A stretch of DNA of 64,000 nt from Arsenicibacter rosenii (lineage in GTDB: Bacteria > Bacteroidota > Bacteroidia > Cytophagales > Spirosomataceae), in assembly GCF_001870735.1 (NCBI RefSeq), contig NZ_MORL01000006.1, positions 1 through 64,000 on the forward strand, written 5' to 3'. The translations under genes were made by a program, and so were the position numbers. Every line of letters begins with the position of its first letter. Within the stretch, counting starts at the first letter, position 1. Positions 44,229-54,349 of the stretch are shown piece by piece. Below the pieces are notes generated by a model. The model saw nothing but the letters and a program-made list of their open reading frames with translations, was not told the DNA's origin and made no database searches.

Positions 44229-44371
44229 AAAAAAGCTACCCGGGAACACCCGAATAGCTTTCCGACTATATCCACACCATTTAAAACAGCCTGTTGGCTG
44301 TTTGCCTTTGCGCTACAGAAGCGCTATATCTTTAAAGTACAATAATGTACCCGACTTATCACTGCTGTTTG
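44229..44371 (-). ncRNA. Candidate small RNA unit B (promoter and terminator)
   Basis: Minus-strand unit of about 143 nt between a consensus promoter (44378-44406) and an intrinsic terminator (44229-44261; 13-bp stem with two G-U pairs, six U). The predicted RNA has small hairpins (a GCGC-pairing one near 44310-44330 and AACAGCC/GGCTGTT near 44284-44301), then the AAATGGTGTGGATA sequence, then the terminator. No open frame of useful length is present. It belongs to a tandem pair with unit A. The family is not one I recognise. It could also be a leader or attenuator rather than an independent RNA. Confidence 0.45.
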
Positions 44372-44377
44372 ATGATG

Positions 44378-44406
44378 CAAATATATAACATGAAATTTAA
44401 ATCAAA
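44378..44406 (-). promoter_or_regulatory. Bacteroidota-type promoter of RNA unit B
   Basis: TTTG at 44403-44406, a 17-nt spacer, then TATATTTG at 44378-44385, read on the minus strand. There is no protein-coding gene directly downstream. Confidence 0.55.
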
Positions 44407-44546
44407 AAATTTCAGACCAATTGCTAAAAAAAAACTTGATTAATAAAAAATGTGAATAAGTGTCGGTTTTTTTACTATGTATTCTTAAGGTTTCTTATCG
44501 GTTACTTTGTGTGGATAACCAGGTTAGTGTTCTCATTATAAGTTAG

Positions 44547-45092
44547 TTATTTTCTTTTTTGTTGCTTTTTGAGCCGTAGGGTACGATAGAATCGTATAGA
44601 AAAGAGTAAGAGAAGTATAAAAATGGCCAGACCGAGTAGCCCCCAAAGCAGGCTTAATGTGTCTTTCAGGACAACTAAAAAAACAATTCCGAACAAAAAA
44701 ATTGTTGCAATTTCATTCCATATCCGCATTTGGTTAGACGAATATCGCAGGTTTCCTGTTTGTTGCTGACGAAAAATAAGGTGTGTCAGGCCATGATAAA
44801 CGTAGAGACCGGCAACCAGGCAGAGTTTCCAGATCAGCCATCCCGGGGTGGCGCCGTAATTGTACCACGTGCTCAAGCCCATGATCAGGGTGATAACCGC
44901 CGATGGCCAGGTGATACCGTACCAGAGGCGGCGCTGCATCAGCAGCAACTGGTTTCGCAACACGGTCTGCCCGGATTCGGGCAGCGCTGCCGACTCGACA
45001 ACATATACGAATAACCGGGGCATATAAAATAAACCTGCGAACCAGGTAACTACAAAAATGATATGAAGCGCCTTGAAATATAAAAAAGTCAT
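44547..45092 (-). CDS. hemJ: HemJ-type protoporphyrinogen IX oxidase (UPF0093)
   Basis: A 181-aa inner-membrane protein with about five transmembrane helices. The family's conserved start FKALHIIFVVTWFAGLFYMPRLFVY contains the invariant His (about 10) and the Arg of helix 1. LRNQLLLMQRRLWYGITWPSAVITLIMG follows, also typical. HemJ converts protoporphyrinogen IX to protoporphyrin IX in haem synthesis. Some databases label this family CopD-like. It stands alone here. Confidence 0.87.
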   Translation of the reverse strand: MTFLYFKALHIIFVVTWFAGLFYMPRLFVYVVESAALPESGQTVLRNQLLLMQRRLWYGITWPSAVITLIMGLSTWYNYGATPGWLIWKLCLVAGLYVYHGLTHLIFRQQQTGNLRYSSNQMRIWNEIATIFLFGIVFLVVLKDTLSLLWGLLGLAIFILLLLFSIRFYRTLRLKKQQKRK

Positions 45093-45130
45093 ACTGCCGG
45101 ATAGTTGCTGAAATAAGCTGCAAGATTACA

Positions 45131-45166
45131 AAAAAAGCCCCGACCTGTGGATAGGCCGGGGCTCTT
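45131..45166 (-). terminator. Terminator of YtxH-like gene
   Basis: A stem AGCCCCG with CGGGGCT (extended by CCT/AGG) is followed by a long U-run on the minus strand, 56 nt past the 124-aa gene. Confidence 0.75.
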
Positions 45167-45221
45167 GTTTCATAGCGTTGAGTATATTGGTAATCTGTGC
45201 AATCGAAAAGAAAAGCGGATA

Positions 45222-45596
45222 TTATCCTACTTTAAAGGCATCTTTGGCCTGTTCTACACCGTCTTTGGTTTTATCGGCCAGTTCGTCGACTTTGTCGTTG
45301 TATTTTTCGCGTACTTCTTCCTTGTCGTAAGCGTATTTATTCTGGGCACGGTTCTGAATCGTATCCAGTTGTTCTTTTGCCTTATCTGCGTACTGGTTAA
45401 CCTGAGCTTTCGCCTGGTCATAGCCTTGCTTAACCTGCTCTACACCTTTTTCCCACTGGTCTTTGAGGTCCTGTGAGCGTTTGTTAGCTTCGTCTGCAAT
45501 TTGCTGGCGTGTTTCTTTACCGCTACGTGGGGCAGTTAAAATACCGATAGCAACACCTGTTAATAAACCAGTCAGAAAATCTCTTGTACTACGCAT
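45222..45596 (-). CDS. YtxH domain protein, 124 aa
   Basis: Small stress-type protein. One N-terminal transmembrane or amphipathic segment (FLTGLLTGVAIGILTAP) is followed by the YtxH signature RSGKETRQQI. A long Lys/Glu/Gln-rich helical tail (about 35-124) is probably a coiled coil, as in general stress proteins. It is paired with a shorter paralogue at 45688. The biochemical role is unknown. Members of this family often rise with envelope or osmotic stress. Confidence 0.85.
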   Translation of the reverse strand: MRSTRDFLTGLLTGVAIGILTAPRSGKETRQQIADEANKRSQDLKDQWEKGVEQVKQGYDQAKAQVNQYADKAKEQLDTIQNRAQNKYAYDKEEVREKYNDKVDELADKTKDGVEQAKDAFKVG

Positions 45597-45631
45597 AATG
45601 GTTGTTGGTTTTACTGTGAAAGATGAATGTG

Positions 45632-45676
45632 AAACCGGAGCCCTCTGCTACAATCGGTTCTCCACTGCTCCGGTTT
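45632..45676 (-). terminator. Hairpin between the two YtxH genes
   Basis: A 9-bp perfect stem (45632-45640 with 45668-45676) with a 27-nt loop lies just after the stop of the 79-aa YtxH gene. The long loop makes terminator function moderate. Confidence 0.45.
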
Positions 45677-45687
45677 AATGTATTTGA

Positions 45688-45927
45688 TTATTTACTGATC
45701 TTGCCGGCTACATCCTTAGCCTTTGATGCCGAAGCATCTACAAACTCGTTGTACTGCTTCTTAATGCTTTCGATGCCGTCCTGCAACTGATCCTGCAGAT
45801 CATTAAAGAATGAATCTGTCCCGTCAGCAATTTTTTTACGTGTTGATTTACCGCTTTTGGGTGCGATCAAGACGCCCAGCGCAACGCCGGCTGCAATACC
45901 GATTATGATTCCTGGTAATGATTTCAT
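45688..45927 (-). CDS. YtxH domain protein, 79 aa
   Basis: Short paralogue of the neighbouring gene. A hydrophobic N-terminal span (GIIIGIAAGVALGVLIAP) and the KSGKSTRKKIADG block are followed by a helical, charged tail. It is shorter than the 124-aa protein by the long coiled-coil part. Together with Dps these form a stress-linked group on the same strand. A likely promoter is at 45982-46012. Confidence 0.85.
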   Translation of the reverse strand: MKSLPGIIIGIAAGVALGVLIAPKSGKSTRKKIADGTDSFFNDLQDQLQDGIESIKKQYNEFVDASASKAKDVAGKISK

Positions 45928-45981
45928 GGTTCTTGTTGTTTAAAAGATTGTGTGTCAATCAATCGTAATACCTCAGAGAAA

Positions 45982-46012
45982 AAAACGTACCACAACCAAA
46001 ATTATTTTTCAA
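45982..46012 (-). promoter_or_regulatory. Probable promoter of short YtxH gene
   Basis: TTG (46010-46012), a 20-nt spacer and TACGTTTT (45982-45989), one mismatch from TAnnTTTG, on the minus strand. Confidence 0.35.
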
Positions 46013-46113
46013 GTATTTGTATTTCAGTTAATTAATTTTGAATTGTGGAATTTAATATGTTGATCTCCGGGTATAATTTTCCACATTTATACCCGGCTAT
46101 TCCTCAGGCTGCA

Positions 46114-46149
46114 ACAGAAAAGGCCTGCCATTCGGCAAGCCTTTTCTGT
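46114..46149 (-). terminator. Terminator of Dps gene
   Basis: A perfect 11-bp stem (46114-46124 with 46139-46149) and a 14-nt loop lie 23 nt past the stop codon. The U-run is part of the stem foot. Confidence 0.65.
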
Positions 46150-46171
46150 ATACTGCTTAGTCAATAACTCA

Positions 46172-46747
46172 TTAGTGCTTAACCAGCTCTTCGCGTTCCT
46201 GTGCTGACAGCAGAACGGAGTCTGCGCCAAGGAAATGCTCAATGTGGTGGGCGCGGTCTTCGACTTTATACAGTATCTGTTTCAGCAGCGTTTCAGTCGC
46301 ATAATCCATCCGCTCGGTGGCGTTTTTAATGGATTTCCGAAGCTCAATGGCAATCTTTTTCTCGGCAGCCATATCACGTTCCAGTGACTCCCGGATACGG
46401 AATACACCCTCTTCTTCGTGTTCGATATACGACAGTTTATAGACATTGTTGGGATGGCAGGTTGGTGCAAAGCCCATCACTGTCAGACGCTCGGCCAGTT
46501 TATCATATTGTTCGTGGACCTCCGTATAATTGCCCTCAAAGAACAGGTGCAGGTCGCGGAACTGCGGTCCTTCAACAAGCCAGTGGTGTTTGTGATATTG
46601 CTGATGCAGGGTAATGAAGGTAGCCAGGTGCCGGTCCAGTTCTTTGGCCATGGCCGTTGCGGTCTCTTTGCTGAGACCAACCGGGTTGTCGGCATACTCT
46701 TTGGCTTCTCTGATTTTTTCGTCGATTTTTACTTCCTGGGTTTTCAT
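46172..46747 (-). CDS. dps: Dps-family DNA-protection/ferritin-like protein
   Basis: A 191-aa protein forming dodecamers that oxidise and store iron and protect DNA in starvation or peroxide stress. The inter-subunit ferroxidase motif is clear: HHWLVEGPQFRDLHLFFEGNY, with His, Asp-type and Glu residues on one helix, and EVHEQYDKLAERLTVMG following. The N-terminal 25 residues are charged and could bind DNA. The C-terminus is slightly longer than in E. coli Dps. It sits beside two YtxH genes, consistent with a stress group. Confidence 0.92.
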   Translation of the reverse strand: MKTQEVKIDEKIREAKEYADNPVGLSKETATAMAKELDRHLATFITLHQQYHKHHWLVEGPQFRDLHLFFEGNYTEVHEQYDKLAERLTVMGFAPTCHPNNVYKLSYIEHEEEGVFRIRESLERDMAAEKKIAIELRKSIKNATERMDYATETLLKQILYKVEDRAHHIEHFLGADSVLLSAQEREELVKH

Positions 46748-46848
46748 ATCGTGAGTTTAATCTGGTTGATAAGTAATCACCAGAGATAACCTGTAAATAT
46801 GGAAGATTGTTGGAGGAGCAGGATAGTTATTTTTAGCCGGCCGGGCCA

Positions 46849-46878
46849 TTGACCCACCGGAAAATCCGCGTAAGTTTG
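46849..46878 (+). promoter_or_regulatory. Bacteroidota-type promoter
   Basis: TTG (46849-46851), an exact 19-nt spacer and TAAGTTTG (46871-46878). The gene starts at 46892, so the transcript would have an almost absent leader of about 7-10 nt. Confidence 0.6.
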
Positions 46879-46891
46879 ATGGATCAAGCTT

Positions 46892-48238
46892 ATGAAATAC
46901 GTACGGATTTTTCTGAAAATATGCCTTGGGCTGATTGCCCTGGTTGTTCTGTTTACGGTGCTCAATATCATACCGGTCGATAACACCCCGTATCAGCAGG
47001 CTGACTTCTATAACGAAACCCGGAACCGGCTCATGGCACTGCCCGGACCGGCACCGGCGCAGACGCCGCTACGGGCAGGCTGGGCGCGCGAAAACCTGAC
47101 GCCTTCCTTTACGACACCGACGGGGGGCTATGGAGCGCGGCGCGGAAAGCACTGGACCAGCGTCCACGATTCGGTTTATGTAAAAGCCATTGTGCTAGAC
47201 AACGGTACCAATCGGGTCGCGCTGGTGGCCCTCGACCTGCTCATTACACCACCGACCGTGGCCGAAGCGCTGAAAAAGCGCCTGCCGGAGATTGGCTTCC
47301 GGTGGGAAAATGTCTTTACCGGAGCGATTCACTCGCATAATACGATCGGCGCCTGGGCGCCCGGCCTCGTCGGGGGGCTCATTGCCGGTGAGTATGACGA
47401 GCGCGTTGTGCCGCTGATTACCGACCGGATCCTGAAAGCCATTGACCGTGCGCAAAAGCAGCTGGCTCCCGTAACGGTTGGCTATACACAGACCGATGGC
47501 AAATCGCTGGTGTATAACCGGCTGATTGAAAACGGCCCGGTTTTCGGTGATATTCAGTTGCTCAAACTACAGAAACCATCGGGAGAGTCGGCCGTAATTT
47601 GCGCGTACGGTGGCCATGCAACGGTGATCGATATGAAGCAGTATCAGTACCTGAGCCGGGATTATCCGGGGGCTTTGGTCGATAAGCTCGAAAAGGAAAC
47701 CGGTAGCTTTACCTTGTTTGTGGCCGGTGCCGTGGGGAGTACCGGCCCGAAAATTGACGGACCGGACCGGCTTGCAGCCATGGCACAATATGCTGATAGT
47801 CTGAGCCGCCGGATTATACCGGCTCTGAAGGCAATACAGCCGGCCCCCGATTCGGCTCTGGGTATGCTGACCCTGCCGTTGACCCTGCGCGACCCGCATG
47901 TACGGATCAGTGATGGCCTGCGGGTCCGGCCGTGGCTGTTTTATGCCGTTTACGGCGACTATCCGTCGGAGCTGAAGGCGTTGCAGATCGGGAAAACGGT
48001 ATTTGTCGGCACACCCTGCGATTTTTCGGGCATGCTGGTGCCTGCCTTGCAGCCGGTTGCCCGCCAGAAAAAACTGAATCTGGTAGTGACGAGCTTTAAC
48101 GGGGGCTATATCGGCTACATAACGCCTGATCAGTATTATCATCTGGGCCGCTACGAGACCAATGACATGAACTGGTTCGGGCCGCAGAACGGTGATTATT
48201 TTGTGGAGATGATGTCGGGTCTGATCCGGAAGTTCTAG
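46892..48238 (+). CDS. Neutral/alkaline ceramidase N-domain-type hydrolase
   Basis: A 448-aa protein with an N-terminal membrane anchor or signal (residues 5-27), then a domain like the N-terminal half of neutral ceramidases (LRAGWARENLTPSFTTPTGG, the metal-binding GAIHSHNTIGAW region and a Ser in AGAVGSTGPK near the catalytic position). Ceramidases split ceramide into sphingosine and fatty acid. Members of this shorter group lack the C-terminal Ig domain, so they may act on other amides. It is driven by the promoter at 46849-46878. Bacteroidota do make sphingolipids, which fits. Confidence 0.8.
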   Translation: MKYVRIFLKICLGLIALVVLFTVLNIIPVDNTPYQQADFYNETRNRLMALPGPAPAQTPLRAGWARENLTPSFTTPTGGYGARRGKHWTSVHDSVYVKAIVLDNGTNRVALVALDLLITPPTVAEALKKRLPEIGFRWENVFTGAIHSHNTIGAWAPGLVGGLIAGEYDERVVPLITDRILKAIDRAQKQLAPVTVGYTQTDGKSLVYNRLIENGPVFGDIQLLKLQKPSGESAVICAYGGHATVIDMKQYQYLSRDYPGALVDKLEKETGSFTLFVAGAVGSTGPKIDGPDRLAAMAQYADSLSRRIIPALKAIQPAPDSALGMLTLPLTLRDPHVRISDGLRVRPWLFYAVYGDYPSELKALQIGKTVFVGTPCDFSGMLVPALQPVARQKKLNLVVTSFNGGYIGYITPDQYYHLGRYETNDMNWFGPQNGDYFVEMMSGLIRKF

Positions 48239-48339
48239 GCATACAGAAAGAGTACAGGCCGGGGCTGTTCAGACCGAACAAATCCCGGGAAGTTGCTGTT
48301 TCTTCATCAGCAGTAAATACCAATAACCCTGGCGATTTT

Positions 48340-49443
48340 ATGAAAGGCTTTCATTTTTCTCAGTATGTGCCGCCGGAGCAAAAGAGCGGCAGCAAATTCG
48401 ATCAGTTGCTGAATATATTTCAGCAGTTGCTGCTGATTACTTCCGGCGATGTCGAGCAAGCCATGGCCTGGATGAATCAGCTTGACCGGCAGTACAGCCT
48501 GACTGACGATAAATATGGGATGGGCGATTTCTTCGAGGAGTTGAAGCAGAAGGGATATCTGACGGAAGAAAATCAGGAGGGCCGTCTCGTAATGACCCCG
48601 AAAAGTGAGCAGACGATTCGCCGGAGTGCACTGGATGAGATTTTTGGTAAGCTGAAGCGGTCAAAAGCCGGAGGAAATCATCAGACGCCGTATACCGGGT
48701 CGGGAGACGAGCTGAGCAGTGATCTGCGGTCGTATCAGTTCGGAGATACCCTGGAGCAGATTTCCATGACGGAGTCGATCCGGAATGCGCAGATTAACAG
48801 CGGCCTTGACGACTTCCGGCTGATGGAACGGGATCTTGAGGTAACCGAGAAGGAGCAGAAAACCCAGACCTCGACGGTATTGATGATCGACATCAGCCAT
48901 TCGATGATCCTGTACGGCGAAGACCGGATTACACCGGCCAAGAAAGTAGCGTTGGCCCTTGTGGAGCTGGTGAAGCAGAAATACCCGAAAGACACGCTCG
49001 ATATTGTGGTGTTTGGCAACGACGCCTGGCAGATTCAGGCCAAGGAACTGCCCTATCTGGAAGTCGGTCCTTACCACACCAACACGGTGGCCGGTCTGGA
49101 ACTGGCCATGGATCTGCTGCGACGCCGGAAGAATAAGAACAAGCAGATTTTTATGATTACCGACGGAAAACCGACCTGTCTGAAAGAAGGAATCCGGTAT
49201 TATAAAAACAGCTTCGGCCTTGACCGGAAAGTGGTAGGCAAAACCCTGACACTGGCAGCGCAGTGCCGTCGGCTGGATATTCCGATTACTACCTTCATGA
49301 TTGCTACAGACCCTTATCTGAAGCAGTTTGTGCAGGAGTTTACGAAAGTGAACAACGGCCGTGCCTATTACAGTGGTTTGCAGGGACTGGGCAACATGAT
49401 GTTCGAAGATTTTCAGCGTAACCGCCGGAAAAACATCAAATAA
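48340..49443 (+). CDS. VWA-domain protein
   Basis: A 367-aa cytoplasmic protein. The N-terminal half (about 1-165) is helical and charged. A von Willebrand type A domain (about 178-350) has the metal-site motif DISHS (DxSxS) and a later TDGKP loop. Such proteins usually work with a MoxR or magnesium-chelatase-type AAA ATPase, but no ATPase gene is next to it here. A possible role is as a chaperone or assembly factor. The ceramidase-like gene upstream is not functionally linked as far as I can see. A palindromic repeat starts right after the stop. Confidence 0.85.
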   Translation: MKGFHFSQYVPPEQKSGSKFDQLLNIFQQLLLITSGDVEQAMAWMNQLDRQYSLTDDKYGMGDFFEELKQKGYLTEENQEGRLVMTPKSEQTIRRSALDEIFGKLKRSKAGGNHQTPYTGSGDELSSDLRSYQFGDTLEQISMTESIRNAQINSGLDDFRLMERDLEVTEKEQKTQTSTVLMIDISHSMILYGEDRITPAKKVALALVELVKQKYPKDTLDIVVFGNDAWQIQAKELPYLEVGPYHTNTVAGLELAMDLLRRRKNKNKQIFMITDGKPTCLKEGIRYYKNSFGLDRKVVGKTLTLAAQCRRLDIPITTFMIATDPYLKQFVQEFTKVNNGRAYYSGLQGLGNMMFEDFQRNRRKNIK

Positions 49444-49444
49444 C

Positions 49445-49535
49445 GTAGAGACGCAACATCTTGCGTCTCATTTTTTTTGCCCTGTTATTTATTGTTTTCC
49501 GGACGATGCTGAGACGCAACATATTGCGTCTCTAC
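49445..49535. repeat. Pair of palindromic repeats (GAGACGCAA type)
   Basis: Two palindromes (49445-49470 and 49510-49535) are inverted relative to each other, with GTAG ends facing outward. Each core, such as GAGACGCAACAT..TTGCGTCTC, is itself a hairpin. The first has a T8 run after it, so it also serves as a terminator for the VWA gene. The TAG stop of the IPT gene on the minus strand (49532-49534) lies within the second repeat's end. Confidence 0.88.
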
Positions 49536-51817
49536 TGAATTTTGAAATCGTCGCCGGTGCAGACGGTACCGCCGTCGTTGGAAACGCAGATCGGACCATC
49601 GGTGGCGTCGGCGGGGACGGTGACAATCAATGAGGTACCTGATGGGCGGAACGTGGCTGCGGCCGATTTCCCTCCCCCGAATTTAACGGTCTTCACGGTA
49701 CTGAGATTCTGACCGGTCAGGGTGATTTCGGTACCTGCTTTGCCCGTCAGCGGTGCAAAACTCAGCCCCGCCGGTAAAATCGTGACGTTGAAACTAGCGG
49801 TTGAACAGGTCGTGCCACCATCGTTGGTAATGCAGATCGGGCCATCCGTTGCATCGGCCGGTACGGTGACAATCAGCGAAGTACCCGACACACGGAAGCT
49901 GGCCGCCGCTGATTTGCCGTTGCCAAACCGCACCTCTTTCGTGCTTGCCAGATTTTGTCCCGTAATGGTCAGACTAGACAGTACGGCCCCGCTGGCCGGA
50001 GCCAGGGCCACTCCCGAAGGAGGCAGCAGCACATTGAAGGCTGCTACGGAGCATACTGTCCCGACGCTGTTGGTGACGCAGATGGTTCCGTCAGTGGCGC
50101 TGGCCGGAACCGTAACGACCAGGGTATTGCCCGACACGCGGAACGTCGCCGCTGCCGACTTGCCACTGCCAAACCGTACTTCGGTCACATCCTGTAAGTT
50201 CTGGCCACTGATGGTTACCGAACTGCCGATGCTGCCGCTGGCAGGACTGAAGGTGATAGCCGACGGCGCCCGTTGAACGGTAAAGGCGGTTGGAGTTGAT
50301 ACTTCGCCTGCATCATTCACGATTTTGATAGCTCCGGTCTGCGCATCCGATGGTACTTTTACCCAGATTTCTTCGTCGGTATTTTTGCCGTCGTTTACCG
50401 CACCGCCCGCACTGCCCGTAAAAAATACCCTGGCATCCAGCAGGAAATCGCCCTGGATGGCTACCCGTCCGGCAACCTGCTGGCGGGTTGTGAATGACGT
50501 AACTACCGGCGGCAGCACAACAATGATATTCCGGGCATTGCTGTTTCCGGCGCGGTTGCTGACCACAACAGGGCCGGAGGTGGCGTCGGCCGGTACAATG
50601 GCGCGAACCTCCGAACCTTCGGTACGGGCCGAGATAGCGGCGGTTTTGCCGTTGACTTTTACCTCGGTGATGCGGTGCAGATTGGGGCCGGTAATAACGA
50701 GTTCACGTCCTCTGATCTGACGGGCCGGACTCACCGAAAGGCTGCCGGGCGTCAGGATGGCTAGAAATGTCTGCTGACTTGTTGTCGTACCGCCGATGCC
50801 GCTGACAGTTACCGGCTGATCACCGGACTGGGCCAGGGCCGGAATGGTGACCTCCAGCTGCGTATCGCTGACGATCCGGAAGGAAGCGGTGGTGCTGCCG
50901 ATTTTAACCTCGGCGACATCGCGCAGATTCCGGCCGGTAAGGAGCAGTTTATCCCCCTGAATACCTTCGGTTATGCTGAGGCCGCTTGCATCTACAATGG
51001 GTGGATAGGCAAGAATCACACTATCGGCACTGGTTGCGACCAGCCGGTCAAATGTAGTAATGGTTAATTTACCTGACGAGGCATTGGCCGGTACGACCGT
51101 ACGGATTTCCGTGTCGCCTGCCTGTGTTTGAGTCGTTGTAACGCCGTTGATTTTAACGACACCGTTGGCCAGATTTTTGCCCTGAATCACGAGCTCCTGC
51201 CCGATGCGGGGGCGCTTGGGCGAAAAAGACGTGATTTCCGGCGTACCGGCAACAATAAAATCGGCCGTTACCGAACCGCCTTCTGTTTCCAGATACAGCT
51301 TCTGGAGACCAGGCTGTGCATTGGCCGGTATCGTTACAGATACCGACTGCGGGTTTACAACGGTAGTCTGCGTGGCGGGAATAACGCCGAAACGGATTAC
51401 TTTCAGATGATCCAGAAAGTCGCCGGTGATGATAACAGACGCGCCCGGTAATCCGTTGGCCGGCGTGACAAGCGTCAGGACGGGCATCGGCTGTAAGACT
51501 GTAAAGGCTACCGGATCAGACGTACCTTCCTGATTAATGACCTGTATCTGAGTGGCTCCCGTTTCCATGCGCGGAACGGTGACAGTCATGGCCTGATCGG
51601 TATTGTTTTTTATGGAAGCCGCGACAAACGTTCCGCTTTGCCCGAACGTAACGTTGGGGTCATTGCCGAACTGAAACCCGGTCAGGATCACGTCTTGTCC
51701 GATGGTAGCCGTTTTAGGGGTTACGGCGGTTAATTCAGGGGGGTATTGTTTAACCCGGCAAGTCAGCACAGAAACTGACAGCAAAACGAGCCAACAAAGC
51801 GTACACAAAGATTTCAT
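49532..51817 (-). CDS. Lipoprotein of nine IPT/TIG repeats
   Basis: A 761-aa exported lipoprotein. The start is ATG 51817 (a GTG two codons earlier is possible), and the lipobox is VLTC. The mature chain consists of nine tandem IPT/TIG Ig-like domains of about 80 aa. Each begins with a P-x-(6)-SP-x-G-x-x-G-type strand such as TSFSPKRPRIGQELVIQG. The last three are nearly identical (FSPASGSIGSSVTISGQNL, APASGAVLSSLTITGQNL, APLTGKAGTEITLTGQNL) with VTVPADATDGPIC motifs, evidence of recent duplication. Such proteins are surface adhesins or glycan binders. No enzyme domain is present, and its stop codon is inside a palindromic repeat. Confidence 0.88.
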   Translation of the reverse strand: MKSLCTLCWLVLLSVSVLTCRVKQYPPELTAVTPKTATIGQDVILTGFQFGNDPNVTFGQSGTFVAASIKNNTDQAMTVTVPRMETGATQIQVINQEGTSDPVAFTVLQPMPVLTLVTPANGLPGASVIITGDFLDHLKVIRFGVIPATQTTVVNPQSVSVTIPANAQPGLQKLYLETEGGSVTADFIVAGTPEITSFSPKRPRIGQELVIQGKNLANGVVKINGVTTTQTQAGDTEIRTVVPANASSGKLTITTFDRLVATSADSVILAYPPIVDASGLSITEGIQGDKLLLTGRNLRDVAEVKIGSTTASFRIVSDTQLEVTIPALAQSGDQPVTVSGIGGTTTSQQTFLAILTPGSLSVSPARQIRGRELVITGPNLHRITEVKVNGKTAAISARTEGSEVRAIVPADATSGPVVVSNRAGNSNARNIIVVLPPVVTSFTTRQQVAGRVAIQGDFLLDARVFFTGSAGGAVNDGKNTDEEIWVKVPSDAQTGAIKIVNDAGEVSTPTAFTVQRAPSAITFSPASGSIGSSVTISGQNLQDVTEVRFGSGKSAAATFRVSGNTLVVTVPASATDGTICVTNSVGTVCSVAAFNVLLPPSGVALAPASGAVLSSLTITGQNLASTKEVRFGNGKSAAASFRVSGTSLIVTVPADATDGPICITNDGGTTCSTASFNVTILPAGLSFAPLTGKAGTEITLTGQNLSTVKTVKFGGGKSAAATFRPSGTSLIVTVPADATDGPICVSNDGGTVCTGDDFKIQ

Positions 51818-51895
51818 AAGCACAAATCGTCCAGCAGTGTAATCGGTGTGGGTCGTAAAGTTAGGGAATTTAGCCGAACGGATGGCTTTGATGTT

Positions 51896-52023
51896 GGATG
51901 CTTGGTACCAGGAGCTTGATACCAGATGCTTGATATCAGGAGCTTGATACCAAGGACTTGATGCCAGATGCTTTGTATAGGGAGCTTGATGTCAGATATT
52001 TGATACCAGATGCCGGATGATGG
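51896..52023. repeat. 14-bp minisatellite
   Basis: About nine degenerate copies of a 14-bp unit (type GGAGCTTGATACCA alternating with GATGCTTGATATCA). The following 52024-52165 carries related TATCCGG/CATCCAG segments in inverse sense, so the region has partial dyad character. It lies between the IPT gene and the ABC-F gene. A frame through it would encode a repetitive SIWYQ-type peptide, which I consider non-coding. Confidence 0.75.
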
Positions 52024-52183
52024 ATACACTCAGTATCTATTAGCTGGTATTCAACCATCCGGTATCTATGATATCATCAGAACCATTCTGGATCCAGAAC
52101 AACCAGTATCCGGCATCCAGAACATCCCGAACAACAGTATCCGGAACATAACGCCCGGCTTCCCGAATCTGCATAAATTTCCG

Positions 52184-52191
52184 TACCTTTG
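52184..52191 (+). promoter_or_regulatory. -7 element of ABC-F gene
   Basis: TACCTTTG, an exact match to TAnnTTTG, 46 nt before the start codon. No clear -33 TTTG was found. Confidence 0.5.
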
Positions 52192-52237
52192 TGCATTATT
52201 TATCAACGAAATACAACCGGATTGCCGGTATTACTGA

Positions 52238-53869
<1,632 letters not shown>

Positions 53870-53886
53870 ATAATAACACGTAATTT

Positions 53887-53939
53887 AGCCTGTACCTTAA
53901 CTAACCCGATGGCCGGAGAGTTGAGGTACAGGCTTTTTT
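53887..53939 (+). terminator. Intrinsic terminator of ABC-F gene
   Basis: A long stem (53887-53902 with 53919-53934, one bulge or mismatch) is followed by six T residues, 17 nt after the stop. Confidence 0.75.
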
Positions 53940-53964
53940 ATGACTACTTTTCTAATCAACACGT

Positions 53965-54336
53965 ATGAAAGGCTTTTACTGCGTATTACTGCTGGTTATT
54001 TCAAACACATTCATGACACTGGCCTGGTATGGCCATCTACAGGTAAAACAATGGCCGCAACTGGCCAAATTATCGCTTTTCGGGGTGATTGCCCTGAGCT
54101 GGGGACTGGCCTTTTTTGAATACGTGTTTCAGGTGCCGGCCAACCGGATTGGCTCAGATGAGACGGGCGGGCCGTTTTCCCTGTTCCAGCTCAAAATTAT
54201 TCAGGAGGTAGTTTCCCTGACGGTGTTTACCCTGATGACCGTCTACCTGTTTAAATCCGACAAGCTGGCCTGGAACCACCTTATCGGATTTGTCTTCCTC
54301 GTCATCGCTGTATTTTTTATCTTTAAGAAATGGTAG
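53965..54336 (+). CDS. DUF486 / DMT-like small membrane protein
   Basis: A 123-aa protein with four transmembrane helices. Family features include the start LLLVISNTFMTLAWYGHL, LSWGLAFFEYVFQVPANRIG, and FSLFQLKIIQEVVSL. Transport function is assumed from the small-multidrug or DMT-like fold but unproven. It ends 13 nt before the flavin oxidoreductase gene, so the two are probably co-transcribed. Confidence 0.88.
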   Translation: MKGFYCVLLLVISNTFMTLAWYGHLQVKQWPQLAKLSLFGVIALSWGLAFFEYVFQVPANRIGSDETGGPFSLFQLKIIQEVVSLTVFTLMTVYLFKSDKLAWNHLIGFVFLVIAVFFIFKKW

Positions 54337-54349
54337 CTTACTCCGTATT

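Noticed and set aside
51814-52029. 71-codon frame across the minisatellite
   Set aside because: It encodes repetitive SIWYQ peptides caused by the DNA repeats and overlaps the IPT gene start.
54290-54349. N-terminal extension of the flavin oxidoreductase
   Set aside because: It overlaps the DUF486 coding end and precedes a perfect family start at 54350.
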